A stretch of DNA of 64,000 nucleotides from G965262015 sp965262015. GTDB lineage: Bacteria > Spirochaetota > Leptospiria > Turneriellales > CBDBES01. The translations under genes and the position numbers were made by a program. The notes under the pieces are model-generated. The model was given only the letters and a program-made list of their open reading frames with translations, was not told the origin of the DNA and made no database searches. Below, piece by piece: positions 57,092 to 64,000 of the stretch. The stretch lies in assembly GCA_965262015.1 (NCBI GenBank), contig OZ253494.1:1488001-1552000 (forward strand). The letters are read 5' to 3'. Each line of letters begins with the position of its first letter. Position 1 is the stretch's first letter.

Positions 57092-59014
57092 ATGAGTTTA
57101 CAAGTAAGAACAATTGTTATTATAGCGGTACTTAGTATCGCCAGTTTATTTATATGGCCTAACATTGCAATACGCACATTAGACGTACATTTTCGTTCTA
57201 GCCTAAGCCAGTCTGAACAAAATAAATACATTAATAAATTATTTAAGTATCTAGAAACCAACTATGCGGGGCGTTATACATGGGAGAAAGTGGAATACAA
57301 GCCCACTACAGAATGGGCAGACTCTGATGTCAATATTGAGGATATCATTAAAAAGGGTATCAGCAAACAAAATCAACGTATCCAGAATGGTATTCGTGTT
57401 CGTGGTTACTTTATGCAAACAACTTTTGTAAATACCATTAGTCAACAAGATGGTGTTGACTCAAATACAACCCAAATACAACCTACATGGATTGAAAGCC
57501 GTTTGAAAGCTAAACCATTCAAATTAGGGCTTGATCTTCAAGGTGGCATGAATATTATTCTTGAGGCAGACTTTAATAAGTTAAAAGAGCAATTAAGTAT
57601 ACAGTATGATGAAGACTATCTCCATAAACTACAAAAAGAAATAGATTCAGAAAAAGATAAAACAAAAAAAGATGTTCTCATTGCCAAGCGGTATGATATT
57701 TTACAACTACTCTCGTTTAGCCCAGAGAGGAAAAAAGAATATGTCCGAGGAGCGTTAGAAATTATTCGTTCTCGTATAGACAGAACTGGTGTTTCTGAGC
57801 CACTTATTCGTTTACAGGGTGATGATAAAATTGAAGTATCTTTGCCTGGAGTTAGTTCTCCTGAAAAAGCAAAAACATTACTTAAGTCAACGGCACAAGT
57901 GTCCTATCATTTAGTAGAGCCTCAGCCATTGACATATACACAGAATGCAATGCAATATTTTCCTCAGTACATCAGCTTAAAAAGTTTAGAGGATAAAAAA
58001 TCTTACCTTAAAGATATTGCAAAGAAAATTGAATTGCCCAAGAAATATAGTATTTTTGTTGTATGGAATCGAGATAAGACAAATATTAAAGAACCTCTCA
58101 TAGAATCTTCTTTCCTAACACTAGAAAAACAAGCCTCACTTAGTGGTAAACACATTACTCCCAATACATATGTTTCTTTTAGATCAGATACTCTACAACA
58201 AACTATTAATTTTCAACTTACTAACAAAGGTACAAAGATATTTGCTAATTTAACAAAAAATAATGTTGGTAGACAAATGGCTATTATTATTGATGATAAA
58301 ATACGTTCTGCTCCTGCCATCAATGAAGCTATTTTAACTGGTTCAGCACAAATTTCGGGTGATTTTACGGCACAAGAAGCCAAAGACCTGTCTTTAATCA
58401 TAAAAGAAGGTGCTTTGCCTGTTCCCATGAATATTGTACATGAAAATACAGTAGGTCCAATTCTAGGTCAAGAATCCATTGAACAAGGCCTTTTTTCAAT
58501 ATGGGTTGGTTTACTGGCTGTTTCTATTTTTATGATATTATATTATCAAGTAGCAGGTTTAATTGCTAATATAGCCTTGATATTTAATGTAATTATTATG
58601 CTGGGTATATTGGCCTTAATGAATTTTACAATTACCCTTCCAGGTCTAGCTGGTATGGTGTTGACTATGGGCATGGCGGTGGATGCAAATGTAATTATTT
58701 ATGAGAGGATACGGGAAGAACTACGTGACGGCAAAGGCTTAAAAATTGCAGTCTCGCATGGTTTTAGTAGAGCTACATTAACTATTATTGACAGCAATCT
58801 AACAACTATATTAGCTGCTATTGTACTTTCTCAATTTGGTTCAGGTCCTATTAAAGGTTTTGCAGTGACGCTTTTTATTGGCATTGTTAGTTCACTATTT
58901 ACGTCTCTCTATATTACAAAAACTATGATTTATATGTTGGTTTATAAAATAGGTATTACTCATATACCTATTGGTTTATATTTTTCTAAGACAAAAAAAG
59001 AGGTAAGTGCATAA
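57092..59014 (+). CDS. secD: Protein translocase subunit SecD
   Basis: 640 residues. N-terminal helix, then a large periplasmic domain with LGLDLQGGMNIILEADF and GVSEPLIRLQGDDKIEVSLPG, then five C-terminal helices with MGMAVDANVIIYERIREELR. It uses the proton motive force to pull exported proteins through SecYEG. AAAGG precedes the ATG. The stop and secF start overlap as TAATG at 59014. SecD and SecF are separate proteins here, whereas many Bacteroidota and Chlamydiota have one fused SecDF. Confidence 0.96.
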   Translation: MSLQVRTIVIIAVLSIASLFIWPNIAIRTLDVHFRSSLSQSEQNKYINKLFKYLETNYAGRYTWEKVEYKPTTEWADSDVNIEDIIKKGISKQNQRIQNGIRVRGYFMQTTFVNTISQQDGVDSNTTQIQPTWIESRLKAKPFKLGLDLQGGMNIILEADFNKLKEQLSIQYDEDYLHKLQKEIDSEKDKTKKDVLIAKRYDILQLLSFSPERKKEYVRGALEIIRSRIDRTGVSEPLIRLQGDDKIEVSLPGVSSPEKAKTLLKSTAQVSYHLVEPQPLTYTQNAMQYFPQYISLKSLEDKKSYLKDIAKKIELPKKYSIFVVWNRDKTNIKEPLIESSFLTLEKQASLSGKHITPNTYVSFRSDTLQQTINFQLTNKGTKIFANLTKNNVGRQMAIIIDDKIRSAPAINEAILTGSAQISGDFTAQEAKDLSLIIKEGALPVPMNIVHENTVGPILGQESIEQGLFSIWVGLLAVSIFMILYYQVAGLIANIALIFNVIIMLGILALMNFTITLPGLAGMVLTMGMAVDANVIIYERIREELRDGKGLKIAVSHGFSRATLTIIDSNLTTILAAIVLSQFGSGPIKGFAVTLFIGIVSSLFTSLYITKTMIYMLVYKIGITHIPIGLYFSKTKKEVSA

Positions 59015-59961
59015 TGAAAATACTACCTTTCATGAAATTTAAATTAGCTTATCTATTGGCTTCTTTTGTATTTATTTTGAGTATATTTTATTACCTTTAT
59101 GCGTACAAGCAGGGGATTAAACAAGGTATTGATTTTTCAGGCGGTATGAAAATAGAGATTCTTAAGAATGAAGTAGTGACTATGAAAGCTTTACAGCTCA
59201 CTTTCCGCAAAAATAAAATTATTGCTAGTATCCAAGCTTTACAAAGCAAGCAACATGATTCTTTCAAAATAGAGCTAAATACCAAGCAAGAGATATTACT
59301 TCAAAAAAAATCTCAAACATTAGCAAAAAAATTAGCCCAATATGAATTATCTACGACCAGTATTGATTATCTACATTACTTACTTATAAAAAATATCCAA
59401 GGTGCTACTAAACAGAATATTATATTGTTGAGTGCTGATAAGGTAGGTCCAACAGTTGGTACTTATCTAAAACAGACTTCTCTCAAGTTGCTTGTTATTG
59501 CCTTGATATTAATTATGGTTTATGTGGCTTTTAGGTTTCATTTCCGTTTTTCTGTTGGTGGTATTGTTGCCATTTTACACGATATGCTTGTTACGGTGGG
59601 TATTATTAGCTTGTTTGATGTATCAATTAACATACCTATTATTGCTGCTTTATTAACAATTTTAGGTTACTCTATTAATGACACGATAGTGATTTTTGAC
59701 AGAATAAGAGAAAATATCAATCTAGAAAAGAATGTCATTAACATAGACCTATTGATTGAGAAATCAATTTATCAATCTTTTTCTAGGACCTTTATTACTT
59801 CCTTCACCACCTTGATTGCGTTATTGGCTATTTTCTTGTTGGGAGGAGAGATATTGAAAGATATGGCATTCACACTCATTATAGGTATCATAGTAGGTAC
59901 TTACTCTTCCATCTATGTTGCTAGTCCAGTTGTAGCACTTCTTAATAAACATTTTAAGTAA
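59014..59961 (+). CDS. secF: Protein translocase subunit SecF
   Basis: 315 residues. IDFSGGMKIEI near the N-terminus, VGPTVG before the helices, and GYSINDTIVIFDRIREN are the SecF signatures; about six membrane helices. Translation is coupled to secD through the TAATG overlap. Partner of SecD in export. Confidence 0.95.
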   Translation: MKILPFMKFKLAYLLASFVFILSIFYYLYAYKQGIKQGIDFSGGMKIEILKNEVVTMKALQLTFRKNKIIASIQALQSKQHDSFKIELNTKQEILLQKKSQTLAKKLAQYELSTTSIDYLHYLLIKNIQGATKQNIILLSADKVGPTVGTYLKQTSLKLLVIALILIMVYVAFRFHFRFSVGGIVAILHDMLVTVGIISLFDVSINIPIIAALLTILGYSINDTIVIFDRIRENINLEKNVINIDLLIEKSIYQSFSRTFITSFTTLIALLAIFLLGGEILKDMAFTLIIGIIVGTYSSIYVASPVVALLNKHFK

Positions 59962-59992
59962 TTTTTTTGTTTTCATTTAAAGATCAAACATT

Positions 59993-60973
59993 ATGCAACA
60001 TTTTTTATTACTCCCTTTGGGATTTTTGTTACTTATAAAAGGTGCTGATTGGTGCATTAAAGCAGTTGTCTATTTTAGCAAAAGATTTGGTATTTCTGAA
60101 CTGTTATTAGGACTCACCGTACTAGCATTGGGCACTTCTCTGCCAGAGTTGGTTATCAATTTATTTGCAAGTATAAATAATAACCAGGGTATGGCGTTAG
60201 GCAATATCGTAGGGAGCAATATTGCTAATGTTTGGCTTGTACTTGGTGTAACCACATTAATCGCACCACTCAGAATTCAAACCAGTACTATGAAGTTTGA
60301 GTTGCCTTTTTCTATTGCGATTACATGCCTTTTAATGTTTATGATCAATGATATTTGGATTTTTGGTAGTAAGTTAAACCAACTTAACCAGATAGAAGGC
60401 TTTGTTTTACTTGCTTGGTTTGTGGGTTTTCTATTTTATTTATTTATTAGTTTAAAAAAAGAAGAAGTACCACCGGTTAAAGATCATGTTCCATTAAAGA
60501 AGCCCCTAAAGCTATTGTTCATGTTTATGATTAGTCTGGTGATGCTATTCTTAGGAGGTGAATTAGTATTTGATTCAGCTAAATACATAGCAAAACAATT
60601 TGGTCTTACAGAAACGGCTACTGGTATTCTTGTGGTGGCAGTAGGTACTTCTTTACCCGAGCTAGTCGTTTCTATCATGGCTGCCTATCATAAAAAAATA
60701 GACCTTGCCGTAGGTAATGTTATTGGTTCTAATATATGTAATATACTGTTAGTACTGGGAATATCTGGTGCCATTAATCCCATTATTATACCTGTTACTG
60801 AAACTAAAGGAATATTTATCGTACTCTTGGCTATAATCTCTCTTTTAGTCTTTTCTCTTATGGAACGTGTACGTAATCATAATCATGAAATATACTTAAA
60901 ACAAGGGCATGGTATGGTATTCTTGTGTGCCTATATTGTTTATTATCTTCACACGATAGGTCTATTTACTTAA
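59993..60973 (+). CDS. Calcium/sodium exchanger of the CaCA family (YrbG type)
   Basis: 326 residues, about ten helices. The two inverted alpha repeats are plain: VLALGTSLPELVINLFA with GNIVGSNIANVWLVLG, and VAVGTSLPELVVSIMAA with GNVIGSNICNILLVLG. These form the ion-binding site. It would exchange cytoplasmic Ca2+ for Na+ or H+. 31 nt after secF. Confidence 0.93.
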   Translation: MQHFLLLPLGFLLLIKGADWCIKAVVYFSKRFGISELLLGLTVLALGTSLPELVINLFASINNNQGMALGNIVGSNIANVWLVLGVTTLIAPLRIQTSTMKFELPFSIAITCLLMFMINDIWIFGSKLNQLNQIEGFVLLAWFVGFLFYLFISLKKEEVPPVKDHVPLKKPLKLLFMFMISLVMLFLGGELVFDSAKYIAKQFGLTETATGILVVAVGTSLPELVVSIMAAYHKKIDLAVGNVIGSNICNILLVLGISGAINPIIIPVTETKGIFIVLLAIISLLVFSLMERVRNHNHEIYLKQGHGMVFLCAYIVYYLHTIGLFT

Positions 60974-60987
60974 AATATATTATTTTC

Positions 60988-61818
60988 CTATATTTTTTTT
61001 AAAATAGCATAAATCGTATCAGAGAAAGCTGTTTTATCTTGTATGTATGCATACATACTTCTTAGTATTGGCTTATTTCCTAACGGGAAACGTTCAGGAT
61101 GAATACCTTCAGAATATACAGACATAAGCTTAAAACCAAAAAATTTGCCAATAATTTTAAGACTTTTGATGGAATAATCCACGTAATGATCAATTGGATG
61201 TTCTTGTTCCCATTTATTTTTATGAAATTGGTAAGTGGGCCCACTATACGAGGGTAATGACAAAGCCAGATAGCCATTATGACTTAGCAATTGCACAAAT
61301 AAACGCCATACTAAAAAAGGGTCACTAATATGCTCAATTACATAAAAAGCAACAATTACATTATATTTAGTTTTATCCTTCTGTAGTGTTTGTAACTGTT
61401 TAGAATAAAGATTTACTAAATTACCTGTACGGGTTAGTAGACCATTTTGATTAGCTAATTGAGACATCTTTTGAGATATTTCCCATCCTTCAACTTTAAA
61501 GCCTGCTTTTTGTGCAACTTCCAAAAAAAATCCCATGGCCGAGCCTAATTCTAATATATTTTTATGAGTATGTGGTGTTATAAATTTCTGTAATAGCAAC
61601 AATCGATATCTAGCTTTCAACTGTATATTTTTTTTGTCTGCAATATAACTAATGCCATATTGTTGTTTATATTCCTTATTGAAGTAGTCATTCTCGTATG
61701 TAACTTGTTTTGCTTGTATATTAAAAATTAAATGGCATTTTTTACACGAAACGAATGGTGTTTGCTGGTTACTATTTAAAGGACAGTTAGGGAAAGGACA
61801 ATGTATGTCTAACAACAT
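60988..61818 (-). CDS. SAM-dependent methyltransferase with N-terminal zinc-ribbon-like region
   Basis: About 276 residues from the ATG at 61818; the longer frame to 61911 overlaps msrB and is unlikely. Cys-x4-Cys and CKKC spacing (CPFPNC, CKKC) at residues 5-30 suggests a metal ribbon. Methyltransferase motif I is ILELGSAMGFFLEVAQKAGF followed by KVEGWEIS, with later NVIVAFYVIEHISDP (motif II-like). This two-part layout is common in methyltransferases of surface sugars or lipids. Acceptor unknown. Confidence 0.8.
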   Translation of the reverse strand: MLLDIHCPFPNCPLNSNQQTPFVSCKKCHLIFNIQAKQVTYENDYFNKEYKQQYGISYIADKKNIQLKARYRLLLLQKFITPHTHKNILELGSAMGFFLEVAQKAGFKVEGWEISQKMSQLANQNGLLTRTGNLVNLYSKQLQTLQKDKTKYNVIVAFYVIEHISDPFLVWRLFVQLLSHNGYLALSLPSYSGPTYQFHKNKWEQEHPIDHYVDYSIKSLKIIGKFFGFKLMSVYSEGIHPERFPLGNKPILRSMYAYIQDKTAFSDTIYAILKKI

Positions 61819-61831
61819 AATATGTCTTAAA

Positions 61832-62203
61832 TTATTTTTTCTGGAATTTGAGAGAAATAGAATTAATACAATAACGTAGTCCAGTAGGACGAGGACCATC
61901 TTTAAACACATGCCCTAGATGAGCATTACATTTCGCACAAAGGACCTCATGTCGTACCATGCCATGCGAAACATCTACTTTTTCTGTGATATGATTTTGA
62001 TTATGTGGTTCATAAAAACTAGGCCAACCAGTACCCGATTCATATTTAGTCTTAGAAGAAAATAAAATAGTATCACAACCTTTACAGATGTAGATACCAT
62101 CATCCTTATTATGCACATATTCCCCACTAAACGGATTCTCTGTGCCTTTCTCTCTCATCACCTTATATTCTTCTTTAGATAAAATTTTTTCCCAATCTTT
62201 CAT
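61832..62203 (-). CDS. msrB: Methionine-R-sulfoxide reductase B
   Basis: 123 residues. Zinc-binding CKGC and CAKC pairs, GTGWPSFYEP, HGMVRHEVLCAKCNAHLGHV, and the catalytic position in RYCINSISLKF (Cys). It repairs oxidised methionine. The frame just upstream of 60988-61818 in the same direction, 13 nt apart. Confidence 0.94.
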   Translation of the reverse strand: MKDWEKILSKEEYKVMREKGTENPFSGEYVHNKDDGIYICKGCDTILFSSKTKYESGTGWPSFYEPHNQNHITEKVDVSHGMVRHEVLCAKCNAHLGHVFKDGPRPTGLRYCINSISLKFQKK

Positions 62204-62221
62204 AATATAACCTTCAATTTA

Positions 62222-62857
62222 TTATTTAACTATTAAATGACTCTGATCCATTTTCCAGTAAACATTAGTTAATCGCTTAGCTCTTATCGAATCATGATCA
62301 ACTAGGATCATTGTTTGAATGCCCCATCCAATTTGGGGTAAACCTTGATTCTCTAAAATATTTTTTAGAAACATTGTACCATGCTCATCTAAGTGATTAA
62401 AGGGTTCATCCAGGAAGAGGATTCTAGGTTTATGAAGAAGCATCCTGGCCAACACTAATTTTTGTAACATTCCTTTCGAGAATAATCCCACTTCTTTATT
62501 TCTTACTTTATATAAATGTAATTCTCTTAAAACACTGTCTATGTTTTGGTGGTTTACATTATCATATAAATTTTGAAAAAAAACTAAATTTTGTATAGCC
62601 GTAAAATATTTGTAAAACATATTTTCATGGCCAGCAATATAGAGATTTTTTCGATCAAAAAAATAAGTCACATATCCTCTACTAGGTTGATAAAGCTTAG
62701 ACAGTAAATATAGTAAAGTACTTTTCCCTGAACCATTGTTACCAGAAAGCCATATACGATCACCCTGACATATCTTACCCTGGGCATTATAGACCGACCA
62801 TTCATAAGAGAATTGTTTACTCAGGTGAGAAAATTTTATCATTTGTTTACGATTCAT
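62222..62857 (-). CDS. ABC transporter ATP-binding protein (CcmA-like)
   Basis: 211 residues. Walker A GNNGSGKSTLLYLL, signature VGLFSKGMLQKLVLARMLL (a degenerate C-loop), Walker B ILFLDEPFNHLD and an H-loop HDS. The small size and the AGHENMFYKYFTAIQNL region resemble CcmA-type haem exporter ATPases, but gldA-like roles fit as well. It overlaps the upstream membrane-anchored gene by 11 nt, so the two probably act together. Confidence 0.82.
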   Translation of the reverse strand: MNRKQMIKFSHLSKQFSYEWSVYNAQGKICQGDRIWLSGNNGSGKSTLLYLLSKLYQPSRGYVTYFFDRKNLYIAGHENMFYKYFTAIQNLVFFQNLYDNVNHQNIDSVLRELHLYKVRNKEVGLFSKGMLQKLVLARMLLHKPRILFLDEPFNHLDEHGTMFLKNILENQGLPQIGWGIQTMILVDHDSIRAKRLTNVYWKMDQSHLIVK

Positions 62858-64000
62858 TTAAATATTTATTAACAGAATTAATCTTGTTTTTTATAACTTT
62901 TATCTCTTGTAGATTACCAGTACTCTCTTGAAGAAATTGTAGCTGAAACTGTAGTATAGCTTTTCTCTTAATAAGTAACTTACGTAACCATAGAGGTGAC
63001 TTCATGATCGCTAAGCTAAATAATACAAAGAATAGTAGAGTAACAGCGATCAGTATGATTTTCTGATTATTAGTAAGAAGTGAACGTATTATAATTTTTT
63101 CAGAATTAATAGAGTGAGTTTCTTTTTCATCTTGAGAACTACCTCCTGCTATTTCTAAGCGTATAGTTTTATTAGCACGAGGTAAAACTATAATGGATTG
63201 CCCTAAGGTATCATCATATTTCTTTTCTAGTGTAATATTAGGTTTGTCTTGCAAAGATATTTGTAAATCTGCAGTATCTAAGACAATATGCGGAGGTTTA
63301 TCAGGTGTATAATAATTTTGCAGGGTTAGTGCTATTTTTTGTTGAGAATAGTCTAGCTCATAACTAACTTGGTAAATTTTCTCTCCTGGTCTAACTGGAT
63401 ACGGTAACACATATAATCCATCAGTTTTTCGAATGAGTTGCTCTTTTAATTTAAGCCAGTTAATATTACTTTTACCATTACCTATTTGCACAGAGGCTTG
63501 TACATTGCCAATATCTGGAGGTAAAAATATAAAGATACCTCTGCCATTGGATTCAGCAAACGTTTTCTTACTAGTATTATCAAAATTATAGAGAGTAAGC
63601 ACCTGTAATTTATTACCAACATATTTAAGGACATATAAAACCTTAACTGTAATCTTTTGTAGGTTAAATCTAGAAGTAACATCATACACTGGTAAGGTAA
63701 TCTTTATTTTTTTTTCATCTGAAGGGGGCAATATCTGGTTATACGTTATATTCTGGTAAGTGGCACGTAACATTAGAGGATACTGTTGATTAACAGTAAT
63801 ATTTCGTATCACTACCTTGCTATTATGGGGTTTAATGGTGCGTATGACTTGCATGCTATTTTGTAAGGCAATCAACTCTATTTTAGTAACAAGCTGAGAT
63901 CGCTTATCTTTGCTTGCATTCACTGTTTGGATAGTAATATCTTTAGCAAAGATCTTGGTAATAAAAAATACAAAAAATATGATAGCATAGATAAAAAAGG
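62847..64000 (-). CDS. Exported membrane-anchored protein, partial (5' end outside window)
   Basis: The frame is open to the window edge; its first residues in view (FFIYAIIFFVFFITKIFA, then KDITIQT) are a signal peptide, so the true start lies just beyond 64000 and the GTG at 63923 is internal. About 290 periplasmic, beta-rich residues follow, then one helix (IILIAVTLLFFVLFSLAIMK) and a ~50-residue cytoplasmic helical tail. Not recognised; the layout recalls BatD-like or ABC-linked periplasmic proteins. It overlaps the ABC ATPase gene. Confidence 0.7.
   Translation of the reverse strand, partial: FFIYAIIFFVFFITKIFAKDITIQTVNASKDKRSQLVTKIELIALQNSMQVIRTIKPHNSKVVIRNITVNQQYPLMLRATYQNITYNQILPPSDEKKIKITLPVYDVTSRFNLQKITVKVLYVLKYVGNKLQVLTLYNFDNTSKKTFAESNGRGIFIFLPPDIGNVQASVQIGNGKSNINWLKLKEQLIRKTDGLYVLPYPVRPGEKIYQVSYELDYSQQKIALTLQNYYTPDKPPHIVLDTADLQISLQDKPNITLEKKYDDTLGQSIIVLPRANKTIRLEIAGGSSQDEKETHSINSEKIIIRSLLTNNQKIILIAVTLLFFVLFSLAIMKSPLWLRKLLIKRKAILQFQLQFLQESTGNLQEIKVIKNKINSVNKYLNES

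Noticed and set aside
61819..61911. N-terminal extension of the methyltransferase into msrB
   Set aside because: It would overlap msrB by 80 nt and adds a sequence not fitting the ribbon domain; the ATG at 61818 is better.

Overview
The window is AT-rich and comes from a bacterium with a small, eroding genome. Evidence for erosion includes many dead fragments of insertion elements, a frameshifted tpiA, a menG/ubiE without a normal start codon, a tandem duplication carrying its own debris, and a host-association-style FRG-TPR protein. These suggest a host-associated, possibly intracellular, lineage. The phylum stays open. The one-anchor b558-type succinate dehydrogenase (sdhCAB) and the OmpL-like porin fit Bacteroidota, Spirochaetota or similar groups. 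Separate secD and secF and clear Shine-Dalgarno sites (helicase, acyl-CoA ligase, porin, cas9) argue against a typical Bacteroidota. No rRNA or tRNA gene was recognised.

Layout. 1-8.2 kb: a partial membrane-anchored protein translationally coupled to ilvN-ilvB, a dead IS element, tadA, a frameshifted tpiA, prfB and a large unknown protein. 8.5-10.9 kb: an FRG-domain/TPR protein with a 102-bp tandem-repeat gene body. 11.8-18.6 kb: a + strand block of prpD-like gene, sdhCAB, a peptidyl-prolyl isomerase and argC. 18.6-24.1 kb: YHS protein, UvrD-like helicase, aspS, an unknown protein and a porin. 24-32 kb: IS30 relic, fadD-like ligase, another dead IS, two unknown envelope proteins, two tandem PF10118-type paralogues and hemB. 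33-38.6 kb: menG/ubiE, a hotdog thioesterase, mutL, a Tat-signal superoxide-reductase-like protein, speD and a glycosyltransferase.

38.9-54.7 kb is the centrepiece: a complete type II-B CRISPR-Cas system. An array of 115 apparently identical 37-bp repeats (plus one degenerate repeat) lies on the + strand. It is followed by a strong hairpin and a + strand tracrRNA gene. Facing it on the - strand is cas9-cas1-cas2-cas4, with a 1648-residue Cas9 of the Francisella novicida type. The tracrRNA anti-repeat pairs with the repeat over 18 consecutive nucleotides and carries a 16-nt core that I recall from the F. novicida tracrRNA. Several spacers form families that encode the same short peptide with mostly synonymous differences. 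The array has therefore sampled the same protospacer position from several diverged relatives of one invader. A separate two-repeat CRISPR-like unit with an unrelated 38-bp repeat lies just left of the array inside IS debris.

54.9-64 kb: an aminotransferase, an IS1595-type relic, yajC-unknown-secD-secF, a Na+/Ca2+ exchanger, a SAM methyltransferase, msrB, an ABC ATPase and a membrane-anchored protein that runs off the window.

Together the genes show respiration (SDH, quinone methylation), haem synthesis, fatty-acid activation and Sec export kept in a shrinking genome, next to a large, intact and apparently used CRISPR immune system.
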